NCBI GenBank assembly: GCA_050299175.1
Contig: JBNKVM010000023.1
Span: 1-64,000 of the forward strand
Direction of reading: 5' to 3'
Source: JAPHTQ01 sp050299175
GTDB taxonomy: Bacteria; Pseudomonadota; Gammaproteobacteria; Thiohalomonadales; Thiohalomonadaceae
Length of the DNA: 64,000 nt
This document shows, piece by piece, positions 25,526 to 35,935 of the stretch. The notes under the pieces are model-generated. The model searched no databases and was not told the origin of the DNA. It worked only from the letters and a program-made list of their open reading frames with translations. Positions within the stretch are counted from its first letter, which is position 1; every line of letters starts with the position of its first letter. Both the position numbers and the translations under genes were made by a program.

Positions 25526-26522
25526 TCCCCTGCTCCAGATCACGACGCAGCACTTCTAGCAATTGCTGCATGTCCTGCGGCAGTTCGGCGGTCCATTCCA
25601 GATACTCGCCACTCTGGGGATGCACCAGCCCCAGGCGTGAGGCGTGTAATGCCTGGCGTGGGAAGCTGCGCAGCATCTGTTCCAGTTCCGGACTACAGGC
25701 CGGTGGAATACGCAGCCGTCCGCCGTAGACCGGGTCCCCCACTAACGGGTTGTGGCGATGGGCCATATGGACGCGGATCTGGTGAGTACGACCAGTCTCC
25801 AATTGTACCTTGATGTGGGTGTGGGCGCGGAAACGCTCCGCCAGACGATAGTGGGTCACCGCCGGTTTGCCGTTACGCACCACCGCCATGCGCTTTCGAT
25901 CCACCGGGTGGCGACCAATGGGTTCGTCGACCGTGCCTCCGCCGGTGAGTACACCATTTACCACCGCATCGTACTCGCGGGTGAATTCCCGCGCCTGAAG
26001 CTGCTCGACCAGCGCGGTCTGCGCCTCCAGGGTCCGCGCCACCACCAGCAGGCCGGTGGTCTCCTTATCCAGACGATGGACAATCCCCGCACGGGGCACT
26101 GTGGCAATCGCCGGATCATGATGCAGCAGGGCGTTGAGCAGGGTGCCCTGCCAGTTACCTACCGCGGGATGGACCACCAACCCTGCCGGCTTATTGATCA
26201 CCAGAAGAGCGTCATCCTGATAGACGATGTCCAGCGAGATCGGCTCTGGCTTGAACTCGCTCTCCGCCTCCAGTTGCACATCGAGCTCAATCGACTCGCC
26301 GCCGAGCAGCTTGTCCTTGGGGCGCATCTCCTCGCCATCCACCAGCACGCAACCCTGTTTGACCCACTGCTGCAGTCGGGAACGGGAAAAGTCGGGGAAA
26401 AGTTTGGCCAGCGCCTGATCGAGCCGTGCGCCCGCGAATTCCAGCGGAACCTCAGCCTGTAACTGACGTCGTAGCGATGTTGCGGATTTGTGCCCGCTTT
26501 GATTTATTCCGGCGGATGCCAT
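25518..26522 (-). CDS. rluD: 23S rRNA pseudouridine synthase RluD
   Basis: A 334-residue enzyme of the RluA family. An S4-like RNA-binding domain (about 30-95) precedes the catalytic domain with RAGIVHRLDKETTGLLVVA, whose Asp is catalytic, and GRTHQIRVHM. Length matches RluD, which modifies helix 69 of 23S rRNA (positions 1911, 1915, 1917 in E. coli numbering). It is divergent from bamD with about 43 bp between start codons, as in Pseudomonas. Confidence 0.93.
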   Translation of the reverse strand: MASAGINQSGHKSATSLRRQLQAEVPLEFAGARLDQALAKLFPDFSRSRLQQWVKQGCVLVDGEEMRPKDKLLGGESIELDVQLEAESEFKPEPISLDIVYQDDALLVINKPAGLVVHPAVGNWQGTLLNALLHHDPAIATVPRAGIVHRLDKETTGLLVVARTLEAQTALVEQLQAREFTREYDAVVNGVLTGGGTVDEPIGRHPVDRKRMAVVRNGKPAVTHYRLAERFRAHTHIKVQLETGRTHQIRVHMAHRHNPLVGDPVYGGRLRIPPACSPELEQMLRSFPRQALHASRLGLVHPQSGEYLEWTAELPQDMQQLLEVLRRDLEQGSD

Positions 26523-26565
26523 GGGTATACTTGGTGCCTGCCTGATCGACTAAAGAACGGATACT

Positions 26566-27351
26566 ATGCGTTTTTCCAAAATTCTGTCCATTTTTTCCCT
26601 GCTTCTGCTGCTCGCCGCCTGCTCCAGCATGCCCGAGGATCAAACCGCCAACTGGACGGTGGAAGATTTCTATACAACGGCCAAACAGGCCCTCGACAAC
26701 GAAGACTACCTGGGTGCCGCCAACTATTACACCCAGCTAGAGGCTCGCTACCCGTATGGGGTTTACGCACAGCAGGCGCAACTGGACATCATCTTCGCCT
26801 ACTACAAAGGTAACGAACCGGCTTCGGCCGTCGCCGCTGCAGACCGCTTCATCAAACTGCACCCGCGCCACGCCAATGTCGACTATGCCTATTACATGCG
26901 TGGGCTGGTAACCTTCGATCAGAACCCCAGTCTACTCGCCGGTATCTTCCCCAAGGATCCATCCAAGCGTGATCCGGGCGCACTGCGTGAATCGTTCAAC
27001 TATTTCAAGGAACTGGTCACCCGTTATCCTGGCAGCCAGTACACCAAGGATGCGATCGAGCGGATGAAGGTACTGCGCAACCATCTGGCCAAGCACGAGC
27101 TACAGGTTGCCGACTACTATATGCGTCGCGGCAGTTACCTAGCCGCCGCCAACCGCGCCAAATATGTGCTGGAAAACTACCAGCGTTCCGAGGCAGTGCC
27201 CGATGCGCTGGCCATGCAGGTCAGGGCCTACCGCAAAATCGACATGCCTGATCTGGCCAATGATGCCCTGCGGGTGCTAAAGAAAAACTATCCTGATCAC
27301 CCGGCCCTGGCTGAACTGCAACAGCCGACTGCGGCGCCAACGCTACCCTGA
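26566..27351 (+). CDS. bamD: Outer membrane assembly lipoprotein BamD
   Basis: A 261-residue lipoprotein. The lipobox LLAAC places the lipidated Cys at 19. Five TPR-like repeats follow, with typical BamD sequences YTQLEARYPYG, FIKLHPRHANVDYAYYMRG and LVTRYPGSQYTKDA. It is part of the beta-barrel assembly machine with BamA. The C-terminal tail is Pro/Ala-rich. It is divergent from rluD and probably transcribed alone or with the following nitroreductase gene, 16 bp downstream. Confidence 0.95.
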   Translation: MRFSKILSIFSLLLLLAACSSMPEDQTANWTVEDFYTTAKQALDNEDYLGAANYYTQLEARYPYGVYAQQAQLDIIFAYYKGNEPASAVAAADRFIKLHPRHANVDYAYYMRGLVTFDQNPSLLAGIFPKDPSKRDPGALRESFNYFKELVTRYPGSQYTKDAIERMKVLRNHLAKHELQVADYYMRRGSYLAAANRAKYVLENYQRSEAVPDALAMQVRAYRKIDMPDLANDALRVLKKNYPDHPALAELQQPTAAPTLP

Positions 27352-27367
27352 ACAGCGGGAGGTTAGT

Positions 27368-27889
27368 ATGTGGGATTTTTTCGAAACCGTACGTCACCGC
27401 CATTCGATACGCAAATACCGCGATGACCTGCCTGTAGAACCGGAAAAACTGCACGCCATTCTGGAGATGGCCTGTGCCGCGCCATCAGCGGGGGACCTGC
27501 AAGCCTACCACATTGCCGTGATCACGGATGCGGCCAGGCGCCAACGACTCAGCGAGATCGCAGAAAATCAGACTTTCATTGCCGAAGCGCCGGTAGCCCT
27601 GCTGTTCAGCAGCGATCCGAAGCGTTCCGGCAAAAAATACGGCGAACGTGGCGAATGCCTCTACGCGGTTCAGGATGCCACTATCGCAGCATCCTATGCA
27701 CAGCTGGCGGCGGTTGCAGCCGGACTGGGTTCCACATGGGTGGGATATTTTGATAACGAGGCGATTAAAAAGGAGTTTGGCCTGGCGGCAGAACTGGAGC
27801 CCATCGCCATCCTCAGCATTGGCTACCCGGCGGAACTACCGGAAGAGAGTCCCCGGCGAGCAATGGATCAGGTAGTTACGCATCTCTAG
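27368..27889 (+). CDS. Nitroreductase-family FMN oxidoreductase
   Basis: A 173-residue small nitroreductase. The N-terminus has HSIRKYRDD, then ACAAPSAGDLQAYHI, the FMN-binding stretches of the family. ATIAASYAQLAAVAAGLGSTWVGYF forms the dimer core and the end has ILSIGYPAE. It probably reduces a nitro compound, quinone or flavin with NAD(P)H; the natural substrate cannot be read from sequence. Start is the ATG after GGGAGG. A hairpin follows the stop (27900-27929). Confidence 0.85.
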   Translation: MWDFFETVRHRHSIRKYRDDLPVEPEKLHAILEMACAAPSAGDLQAYHIAVITDAARRQRLSEIAENQTFIAEAPVALLFSSDPKRSGKKYGERGECLYAVQDATIAASYAQLAAVAAGLGSTWVGYFDNEAIKKEFGLAAELEPIAILSIGYPAELPEESPRRAMDQVVTHL

Positions 27890-27899
27890 CAAACAGCTA

Positions 27900-27929
27900 C
27901 TCAGACGGCACACTATCGCGCCGTCTGAG
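27900..27929. terminator. Convergent hairpin between nitroreductase and glnB
   Basis: A perfect 10-bp stem CTCAGACGGC / GCCGTCTGAG with a 10-base loop lies between convergent genes. The flanks have only short T-rich stretches, so it may work in both directions but weakly. Confidence 0.6.
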
Positions 27930-27940
27930 TTGTCTATCAG

Positions 27941-28279
27941 TTAGATGGCAGTAGGGCCTTCCTCACCAGTCCGAATTCGAATCACACGCTCGACATTCGT
28001 TACGAAGATCTTGCCATCACCGATCTTGCCGGTACGAGCCACGTTGGTGATCGCTTCGATGCACTGCTCAACCATACCTTCATCGACGACCAGTTCGATC
28101 TTCACCTTGGGCAGGAAGTCGACCACATACTCAGCACCGCGATAGAGTTCGGTGTGACCTTTCTGCCGGCCGAACCCTTTCACTTCGGTAGCGGTCATGC
28201 CCGCTACGCCAATATCGGAAAGCGCCTCGCGCACATCGTCAAGCTTGAACGGTTTGATGATCGCTTCAACCTTTTTCAT
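27941..28279 (-). CDS. glnB: Nitrogen regulatory protein P-II
   Basis: A 112-residue P-II signal protein. The T-loop reads GRQKGHTELYRGAEY with uridylylation Tyr51. GTGKIGDGKIFV-like sequence (here RTGKIGDGKIFV) forms the ATP/2-oxoglutarate B-loop, and the end RVIRIRTGEEG is typical. I call GlnB rather than GlnK because no amtB is adjacent and it follows nadE; P-II proteins are known to regulate glutamine-dependent NAD synthetases in some bacteria. Gap to nadE is 77 bp, with no evident sigma-54 promoter. Confidence 0.93.
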   Translation of the reverse strand: MKKVEAIIKPFKLDDVREALSDIGVAGMTATEVKGFGRQKGHTELYRGAEYVVDFLPKVKIELVVDEGMVEQCIEAITNVARTGKIGDGKIFVTNVERVIRIRTGEEGPTAI

Positions 28280-28356
28280 CTTTAATTTTCCTTTGTTTCG
28301 CTATTAGCTGATAAGCGGATGTCGCAGCTTCATTCTACACGGCCTGACGCTAACCG

Positions 28357-29982
28357 CTACACCCTGCCAAATCCAGAGGTAATCGGATAACGCCGATCCC
28401 GACCAAAGGCACGCCGGGTAATACGCACACCCGGTGGCGCCTGACGACGTTTGTACTCGTTCAGATCGACCAGGCGCAAGACTCTGCGGACAGTCGCTTC
28501 GTCGTAACCGGCGGCCACGATTTCCTCACGGCAGAGATCGCGTTCCACATACATCTCCAGGATCGCATCCAGTATTTCGTAGTCAGGCAAACTGTCGCTG
28601 TCCTGCTGATCTGCTGCCAGCTCTGCCGATGGAGGACGGGTAATCACTCGTTCCGGAATCGCCGACGAGATCGTGTTGCGGTAACGGGAGAGACGGAATA
28701 CCAACGTCTTGGGCACATCCTTCAGTGCATCGAAACCGCCTGCCATGTCACCGTAGAGGGTAGCGTAGCCCACCGCCATTTCACTCTTGTTGCCGGTAGT
28801 CAGCACCATCTTGCCTTTTTTGTTGGAGATCGCCATCAGCAGGATGCCGCGACAACGGGCCTGAATATTCTCTTCGGTGGTGTCCACCTCACGACCGGCA
28901 AACTCCTCCTGGAGACTCTCAAGGAAAACGTTGAAGGCCGGTTCGATAGGGATCACGCGGTAATCGACACCAAGGGTCTCCGCCTCTTCGCGGGCATCGT
29001 CGAGACTCATGTCGGCGGTATAGCGCGACGGCATCATTACCGCCTCGACCCGCTCCGCACCGATGGCATCCACTGCGATGGCCAGACTCAAAGCGGAGTC
29101 GATACCGCCGGAGAGGCCGAGCACCACGCCGGGAAAACCATTCTTCTCGATATAATCGCGCACCCCCAACACCAGCGCCTTGTAGACGCTGGCCTCGACA
29201 CTCAACGGTGCGGCCATTTCACCGGGAAGCGAGATAACTGTCTCGCCCTCTATCTGGAATTCGCTGAGGAACAGGCCTTCCTCAAAGGTGGGGGCCTGCT
29301 GGGTGATCTTGCCCAGTGCATCCATGACGAAGGAACCACCATCGAACACCAGTTCATCCTGACCACCCAGCAGATTGACGTAGAGTAGCGGCACGCCGCC
29401 CTCACTAATGCGGGCGCGTACTGTCTCTTCGCGTTCATTACCTTTATTGATATGGAAGGGGGAGGCATTGATGTTGACGATGAGTCGCGCCCCGGCGGCA
29501 CAGGCCTGAGCCACCGAACCGGGCTGCCAGATATCCTCGCAGATAGTCAGCCCCACCGGTACACCCTTAATCTCCACCACACAAGCTTCGTGGCCCGGAG
29601 CAAAATAGCGCTTCTCGTCGAAGACACTGTAGTTGGGTAGATGCTGTTTGTGGTAGGTAGCCGCCACCTTGCCGTCGCGCAGCAATGAGGCGGCGTTATA
29701 GAGTCCGCCAGTCGCGGCATGAGGATGGCCGAGGATGATCTCGATGCCACTCACCTTCTGATTGATGCTCTCCAGCGCCGCCAGCGTGCGGGTCAACAGG
29801 CGTGGACGCAGCAACAGGTCTTCCGGCGGATAACCGGTGAGGGTCAGCTCGGGGAAGACCACCAGATCGGCTTTCAATTCATCGCGCGCCTGTTCGGCGG
29901 CGGCAATCACCCGCGCGGCGTTGCCCTCAATGTCACCCACCAGCATGTTGAGCTGGGCCATGGCGATGCGCAGTGTCGACAT
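28357..29982 (-). CDS. nadE: Glutamine-dependent NAD+ synthetase
   Basis: A 541-residue two-domain enzyme. The N-terminal nitrilase-type glutaminase (about 1-260) has the E-K-C triad in FPELTLTGYPPEDLL, KQHLPNYSVFDE and GLTICEDIW. The C-terminal synthetase (about 270-541) has the PP-loop LGLSGGIDSAL and TTGNKSEMAVGYATLYGDM. It converts NaAD to NAD+ with ATP and glutamine. It follows sucD by 24 bp and precedes glnB, suggesting a sucCD-nadE-glnB transcript. Confidence 0.95.
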   Translation of the reverse strand: MSTLRIAMAQLNMLVGDIEGNAARVIAAAEQARDELKADLVVFPELTLTGYPPEDLLLRPRLLTRTLAALESINQKVSGIEIILGHPHAATGGLYNAASLLRDGKVAATYHKQHLPNYSVFDEKRYFAPGHEACVVEIKGVPVGLTICEDIWQPGSVAQACAAGARLIVNINASPFHINKGNEREETVRARISEGGVPLLYVNLLGGQDELVFDGGSFVMDALGKITQQAPTFEEGLFLSEFQIEGETVISLPGEMAAPLSVEASVYKALVLGVRDYIEKNGFPGVVLGLSGGIDSALSLAIAVDAIGAERVEAVMMPSRYTADMSLDDAREEAETLGVDYRVIPIEPAFNVFLESLQEEFAGREVDTTEENIQARCRGILLMAISNKKGKMVLTTGNKSEMAVGYATLYGDMAGGFDALKDVPKTLVFRLSRYRNTISSAIPERVITRPPSAELAADQQDSDSLPDYEILDAILEMYVERDLCREEIVAAGYDEATVRRVLRLVDLNEYKRRQAPPGVRITRRAFGRDRRYPITSGFGRV

Positions 29983-30006
29983 AGAGGGCCGGTCCGTTTG
30001 GGTGAC

Positions 30007-30878
30007 TTAGCCTGCCGCCAGCACTTCGGCCATGCGTGCGCCCATCTCTGCAGGGGAACGCACCACCGAGACCCCGGCCTGCTCCAGCGCGGCGAACTTT
30101 TCGTCCGCAGTGCCCTTGCCACCAGCGATGATCGCCCCGGCGTGGCCCATGCGTTTACCCGGCGGTGCGGTGACCCCGGCGATGTAGGAGACCACCGGCT
30201 TACTGATGTGGCGGGAGATAAATTCGGCCGCTTCCTCTTCCGCGGTGCCACCGATCTCGCCGACCATAATAATGCCTTCGGTCTGCGGGTCGCGCTCGAA
30301 CAGGCAGAGGCAATCGATAAAGCTGAGGCCGTGGATCGGGTCACCGCCGATACCGACGCAGGTGGACTGACCGAGCCCCGCCTGGGTAGTCTGGTGCACC
30401 GCCTCGTAGGTCAACGTGCCGGAACGGGAGACGATACCGATCTTGCCCTTTTGGTGGATCGCACCGGGCATGATGCCGATCTTGCACTCGCCGGGACTGA
30501 TCACACCGGGACAGTTGGGACCGATGAGGCGCACGTCGCTACCCCGGAGCGCCGCCTTGACCCGCAGCATGTCCATCACCGGAATACCCTCGGTGATGCA
30601 GACGATGGTCTCGATCCCGGCATCGGCCGCTTCGAGGATCGCATCGGCGGCAAAGGGTGCTGGAACGTAGATCATGGTGGCATCGGCATCGGTCTCGCGC
30701 ACCGCATCGTGCACGGTATTGAATACCGGACGGTCCAGGTGGCTGCTGCCGCCCTTGCCGGGGGTCACGCCGCCGACCAGATTAGTACCATAGGCAATCG
30801 CCTGCTCGGAGTGGACGGTACCCTGTTTGCCGGTGAAGCCCTGGCAGATGACCCTGGTGTCACGATCGATAAGGATGG

Positions 30879-30882
<4 letters not shown>
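30007..30882 (-). CDS. sucD: Succinyl-CoA synthetase alpha subunit
   Basis: A 291-residue TCA cycle subunit. A Rossmann CoA-binding domain holds RVICQGFTGKQGT; SRSGTLTYEAVHQTT and GIGGDPIHGL belong to the ligase domain. The phosphorylated catalytic His lies in MGHAGAIIAGGKGTA. The ATG overlaps the sucC stop by 4 bp. With SucC it interconverts succinyl-CoA and succinate plus nucleoside triphosphate. Confidence 0.97.
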
Positions 30883-32048
<1,166 letters not shown>

Positions 32049-32133
32049 CGTTCACCCTGAATGACTTGGAATACGTCGAAAAAAAGGTCGCCTATTGTGA
32101 AACAAAGCGCGCCGCGGCGCAAAAGCTGAATGA

Positions 32134-32163
32134 TTGGCCGTGGTGGTAGTCAGCCGATACAAT
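32134..32163 (+). promoter_or_regulatory. Candidate sigma-70 promoter for the PP0621-like/pilS/pilR run
   Basis: TTGGCC (32134-32139) and TACAAT (32158-32163) are 18 bp apart, about 30 bp before the ATG of the small membrane protein gene. The three downstream genes are closely spaced and could share this promoter. Confidence 0.42.
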
Positions 32164-32192
32164 GCGGGAATATTTACCCTGAAGGGCAATTC

Positions 32193-32426
32193 ATGAATCT
32201 GATCCGACTCATCGTCATCGGCCTGATTATCTGGCTGCTCTACCACATGCTTCTGCGTGTGTTGCAGAAACCCGCCTCCCGAGGCAAAGAGCCGCCGAAA
32301 GGCATCGCCCGCGACATGATCAAGTGCGCCCACTGCGGTATCCATATCCCCGCCGATGAAGCCCTTTGCCGTGACGATAAATGCTATTGCAGCTCGGAAC
32401 ATCGCGATGCTGGACCAGCTCAATAA
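32193..32426 (+). CDS. Small membrane-anchored Cys-rich protein, PP0621-like
   Basis: A 77-residue protein with an N-terminal helix (LIRLIVIGLIIWLLYHMLL) and a cytoplasmic tail holding CAHCGIHIPADEAL and CYCSSEH, a likely small zinc-ribbon. It matches the family annotated as PP0621. The ATG at 32193 follows GAAGGG and is preferred over an in-frame start 21 codons earlier. It lies 11 bp before pilS, which is its common position in gammaproteobacteria. Function is unknown; a role with PilS is only suggested by context. Confidence 0.72.
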   Translation: MNLIRLIVIGLIIWLLYHMLLRVLQKPASRGKEPPKGIARDMIKCAHCGIHIPADEALCRDDKCYCSSEHRDAGPAQ

Positions 32427-32437
32427 GGGTCTGACGC

Positions 32438-34051
32438 TTGGCTGAAACCGCACCCATCGCCCCACTGGAAGCTGACGACTACGCCCATACCTGGCGTCCG
32501 CTGCGCTTTTTCAACTTCTCCCGCTTCGCCCTGGCTGCTCTGTTTATCCTGCTCTACCACCTTGGCAAGCTACCCGAACAGTTGGGGCATCAAGAACCTC
32601 AACTGTTCTACACCGCCAGCCTGATCTATCTGGCACTCAGTCTGGTTGCCTTCTATCCGATCATGACCCGCAAGCCTGACTTTCAGATGCAGGTCAATGG
32701 CCACATCTTCGTCGACATCATCGTCATTAATGTCATGATGCACGCCAGCGGCGGCGTCTCCAGCGGTCTCGGCATGCTTCTGGTCATCAGTGTGGCCAAC
32801 GGCAGTATGCTCACTACCGGACGCACACCAGGGCTCTATGCTGCGCTGGCTACCATCGCCGTGCTGATACAGCAGGTCCACAGTGCCCTGGGGGATCGCC
32901 CCGAAGACGTCAACTATCCCATAGCGGGACTGCTGGGCATTACCCTGTTTGTGACCGCACTGGTCGCTCAATTATTGGCACGCCGAGCCAGGGCCAGTGA
33001 GGCGCTGGCCCAGCGCCGTGGTGCCGACCTGGCCAATATGGCGCAACTCACCGGTTACATCATCCAGCAGATGCAGACCGGGGTCCTGGTGGTAGACAAG
33101 GAGGAGCGGGTGCGCCTGATGAACAGCTCCGCCTCCCACCTCATCGACACGCCGATGATGGCCACCGAAACACCGCTGCGCCACTATTCCTCGGAGCTGC
33201 TGGCCTCGTTGCGCGCCTGGAAAGATGACCCGACCAACGCCTCCCGAACCCTGCACATCACAGGCAATCCACGGGAGTTGCTAGCCCAGTTCATGAATAT
33301 TGGCCAACGGCGTAATGAAGGTACCCTGATCTTCCTTGAGGATGCGGAAACCGCCACCCGGCAGGCACAGCAGCTGAAGCTGGCGGCATTGGGCCGCCTC
33401 ACCGCCAGTATTGCCCACGAAATAAGGAATCCGTTGAGCGCTATCAGCCATGCGGGTGCCTTGCTGGGCGAATCGCCGGACCTTGCGGGTGAGGATACGC
33501 GCCTGACCGAGATCATCCATGAGCAGTCGCAACGTATTAACACTATTATCGAAAACGTACTGCAATTGGGTAAGAAAGATGTGCGCCAGGAAGAGGACTT
33601 TCTGCTTAAACCCTGGCTAGAGCAATTCATCGCCGAATTCCAGCAATCACGGCCCGAAGCTACCGAAGGAGCGATGCGTTTCGAAGTTGAACCCACTGAT
33701 CTGGTGATCCGCTTCGACCCCAACCACCTGCGCCAACTACTGACCAACCTCTGCGCTAACGGTCTGCGTCACGCCATGTCTGCACGAGCAGCTCTTAAAT
33801 TGAGGTTGCTGGCGGGGGAAATTGGCGAAGGGCACGGCTATCTGGACGTCATCGACGCCGGCCACGGGGTCGACGAGACAAGCCGTGCGCATATTTTTGA
33901 GCCATTCTATACCACCGAATACAAGGGAACTGGGCTGGGGCTATACCTGGCGCGGGAACTGGCGGTCAGCAATCAGGCGCAGCTACGTTATGAACCCACC
34001 GCCAGCCAGGAGAGTCGTTTCCGCCTGCTGTTCCGTAAAGGTATGCTATGA
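32438..34051 (+). CDS. pilS: Sensor histidine kinase PilS
   Basis: A 537-residue kinase. About six membrane helices fill residues 25-185; a PAS-like domain (about 200-300) follows. HisKA has H327 in IAHEIRNPLSAISH, and the HATPase domain has LCANGLRHAM and GTGLGLYLARE. In Pseudomonas, PilS senses pilin in the membrane and drives PilR. The start is a TTG at 32438 with AAGGGT eight bases upstream; I see no better ATG. It overlaps pilR by 4 bp. Confidence 0.92.
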   Translation: MAETAPIAPLEADDYAHTWRPLRFFNFSRFALAALFILLYHLGKLPEQLGHQEPQLFYTASLIYLALSLVAFYPIMTRKPDFQMQVNGHIFVDIIVINVMMHASGGVSSGLGMLLVISVANGSMLTTGRTPGLYAALATIAVLIQQVHSALGDRPEDVNYPIAGLLGITLFVTALVAQLLARRARASEALAQRRGADLANMAQLTGYIIQQMQTGVLVVDKEERVRLMNSSASHLIDTPMMATETPLRHYSSELLASLRAWKDDPTNASRTLHITGNPRELLAQFMNIGQRRNEGTLIFLEDAETATRQAQQLKLAALGRLTASIAHEIRNPLSAISHAGALLGESPDLAGEDTRLTEIIHEQSQRINTIIENVLQLGKKDVRQEEDFLLKPWLEQFIAEFQQSRPEATEGAMRFEVEPTDLVIRFDPNHLRQLLTNLCANGLRHAMSARAALKLRLLAGEIGEGHGYLDVIDAGHGVDETSRAHIFEPFYTTEYKGTGLGLYLARELAVSNQAQLRYEPTASQESRFRLLFRKGML

Positions 34052-35409
34052 CCATGACCCATTCTGCCAGCGACAAAAAAACGGTTCTCATCGTCGATGA
34101 TGAGCCTGATATCCTCGAATTGCTCAGCCTGACCCTGTCACGGATGGGGGTGGAGAGTCGTTGCGCGGAAAATGTAAAACAAGCAAAGGAACTACTGAAC
34201 AACCATCGCTTCGATCTCTGCCTCACCGATATGCGTCTACCCGACGGCGATGGTATCGACCTGATCCGCTACATGCAGGAAAACCACTCTGATCTGCCCG
34301 TGGCCATGATCACCGCCCACGGCAACATGAATTCAGCCATTGACGCACTCAAGGCCGGAGCCTTCGACTTTCTCAGTAAACCAGTTGAGCTGCAGACCCT
34401 GCGCGATCTCATTACCAGCGCCCTACGCCTCAATGAAGAGGAGCGAGAGTGTCCCCCCCACCCCGGTACACTCCAGCTGCTGGGCCAGTCGGCGAGCATC
34501 GAACACATCCGCACAACCATCACCAAGCTGGCGCGCAGCCAGGCCCCAGTCTATATCAGCGGAGAATCGGGGACCGGCAAGGAATTGGTAGCACGCTTAA
34601 TCCACCTGCAGGGGCCACGTGCCAGTGCACCTTTTATCGCGGTCAACTGCGGTGCGATCCCGGCAGACCTGATGGAAAGCGAGTTATTCGGCCACAAGAA
34701 GGGAAGCTTTACCGGGGCCTATAGTGACAAGGACGGCCTGTTTCAGGCCGCCAACGGCGGCACCCTGTTCCTCGACGAGGTTGCAGACCTACCATTGGAG
34801 ATGCAGGTCAAGCTGCTACGCGCCATCCAGGAGAAGGCGGTACGCCCCGTCGGGGCACAGAAAGAGCAGCACATCGATGTACGCATCCTGAGTGCCACCC
34901 ACAAAGGGTTAGCCGAGGCAGTCAAGGAAGGACGATTTCGAGAAGACCTGTTCTATCGACTGAACGTCATTGAACTTCCCGTTCCACCGTTACGGGAACG
35001 CCCCGAGGACATCCCGCCACTGGTGAACCATTTCACCCGGCAACTGGCCCAAGAAATGGGGATGGCCCAGCCCAGATTGAGTGACGCAGCCACAGAAATG
35101 TTACAGAAGCACACATTCCCCGGTAACGTCCGTGAACTGGAAAACATCCTTGAAAGAGCCATGACCCTTTGCGAAGGTAACATCATTCAACCCGACGATC
35201 TGCGCCTCAGCGCCGCGACAAACATGTCCAGTAATACCGATACAAACGTAGAAGCCATCGGCCTGGAGGCCTATTTGGAAAATATCGAGCGCCAACTCAT
35301 CACTGAAGCCCTCTTTAAGTCCCATCAAAACAAGACTGCGGCAGCCAAAGAGTTGGGTATATCCTTCCGTGCACTACGCTACCGCCTGAAAAAGCTCGAC
35401 ATGGAGTAA
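34048..35409 (+). CDS. pilR: Sigma-54-dependent response regulator PilR
   Basis: A 453-residue NtrC-family activator. The receiver has phospho-acceptor D61 in CLTDMRLPDGDG. The AAA+ domain has Walker A GESGTGKE from 172 and the sigma-54 contact loop GSFTGA at 219-224, the serine form often seen in PilR. The C-terminal Fis-type helix-turn-helix is AAAKELGISFRALRYRLKKL. It is expected to activate the sigma-54 promoter found 220 bp after its stop, in front of the short pilin gene. Confidence 0.94.
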   Translation: MTMTHSASDKKTVLIVDDEPDILELLSLTLSRMGVESRCAENVKQAKELLNNHRFDLCLTDMRLPDGDGIDLIRYMQENHSDLPVAMITAHGNMNSAIDALKAGAFDFLSKPVELQTLRDLITSALRLNEEERECPPHPGTLQLLGQSASIEHIRTTITKLARSQAPVYISGESGTGKELVARLIHLQGPRASAPFIAVNCGAIPADLMESELFGHKKGSFTGAYSDKDGLFQAANGGTLFLDEVADLPLEMQVKLLRAIQEKAVRPVGAQKEQHIDVRILSATHKGLAEAVKEGRFREDLFYRLNVIELPVPPLRERPEDIPPLVNHFTRQLAQEMGMAQPRLSDAATEMLQKHTFPGNVRELENILERAMTLCEGNIIQPDDLRLSAATNMSSNTDTNVEAIGLEAYLENIERQLITEALFKSHQNKTAAAKELGISFRALRYRLKKLDME

Positions 35410-35471
35410 TGCTCTCGGCCTCTTACGCGAATTAACTAGCAAGAGAATCTTGACGAAGATCAGAAAAATCT

Positions 35472-35531
35472 GTGACGATGGTTAGACAAGCGACTGACCC
35501 GGAACGTCACCTGAGTGACAAATTTTGTCAC
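35472..35531 (+). promoter_or_regulatory. Cluster of GTGAC/GTCAC boxes, candidate PilR binding region
   Basis: Four copies of GTGAC or its complement lie at 472-476, 506-510, 515-519 and 527-531 of the 35-kb block (35472, 35506, 35515, 35527). The last two form the palindrome GTGACAAATTTTGTCAC with 8-bp arms. They sit 98-157 bp upstream of the -24 element, the right place for an enhancer, and resemble the TGTC-containing sites of PilR. The rest of 35410-35726 contains no gene. Confidence 0.5.
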
Positions 35532-35628
35532 TACCTCGCACCACACCAATGCTCAGAGTGTTTCCTGCATCGTCTGGAAACCACACTAATTAACGGTTTG
35601 GGGTATCTCCAGTAAAGTAACTGGCGCT

Positions 35629-35644
35629 TGGCACGTAATCTGCT
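35629..35644 (+). promoter_or_regulatory. Sigma-54 (-24/-12) promoter of the short pilin gene
   Basis: TGGCAC-N5-CTGCT, with GG at 35630-35631 and GC at 35642-35643 separated by exactly ten bases, matches the sigma-54 consensus closely. It is about 83 bp before the pilin ATG and follows the gene for the sigma-54 activator PilR. Confidence 0.8.
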
Positions 35645-35726
35645 ATAGCTATAGCTGACTATTCCACCCGACGGGATGGGTTCCGCCGGATAGACCGATT
35701 AACCAAACCCAGATGGAGAGATCGAC

Positions 35727-35906
35727 ATGAAAAGAACACAGAAGGGTTTCACCCTTATCGAACTGATGATCGTGGTTGCCATCATCGGCATCCTCGCTGC
35801 CATCGCGATTCCCTCGTTCAACGAGTATCGTGCTAAGGCCAATGATGGCGCTGCAAACTCAGATGCCAGAAATCTGGTCGGCCTTATGGCCTCCATGATG
35901 GAATAA
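35727..35906 (+). CDS. Very short type IV prepilin, PilA-N (Geobacter-like) type
   Basis: A 59-residue prepilin: leader MKRTQKG, then mature FTLIELMIVVAIIGIL, continuing to AAIAIPSFNEYRAKANDG and ending LMASMME. Cleavage before F1 leaves 52 residues, essentially one helix with no globular head. Glu5 and the aromatics F1, F24 and Y27 match the Geobacter PilA-N pattern, and the NSDARNL segment is similar too. Ordinary gammaproteobacterial major pilins are near 140-150 residues. AGATGGAGAG supplies the ribosome-binding site. The stop is 29 bp before the next gene, an exported Cys-rich protein that may supply the missing head or act as its chaperone. It is the likely target of PilSR. A truncated ordinary pilin is the alternative. 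Confidence 0.82.
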   Translation: MKRTQKGFTLIELMIVVAIIGILAAIAIPSFNEYRAKANDGAANSDARNLVGLMASMME

Positions 35907-35935
35907 ACGATAGCCACTTATCAGGAGAAACGAAC

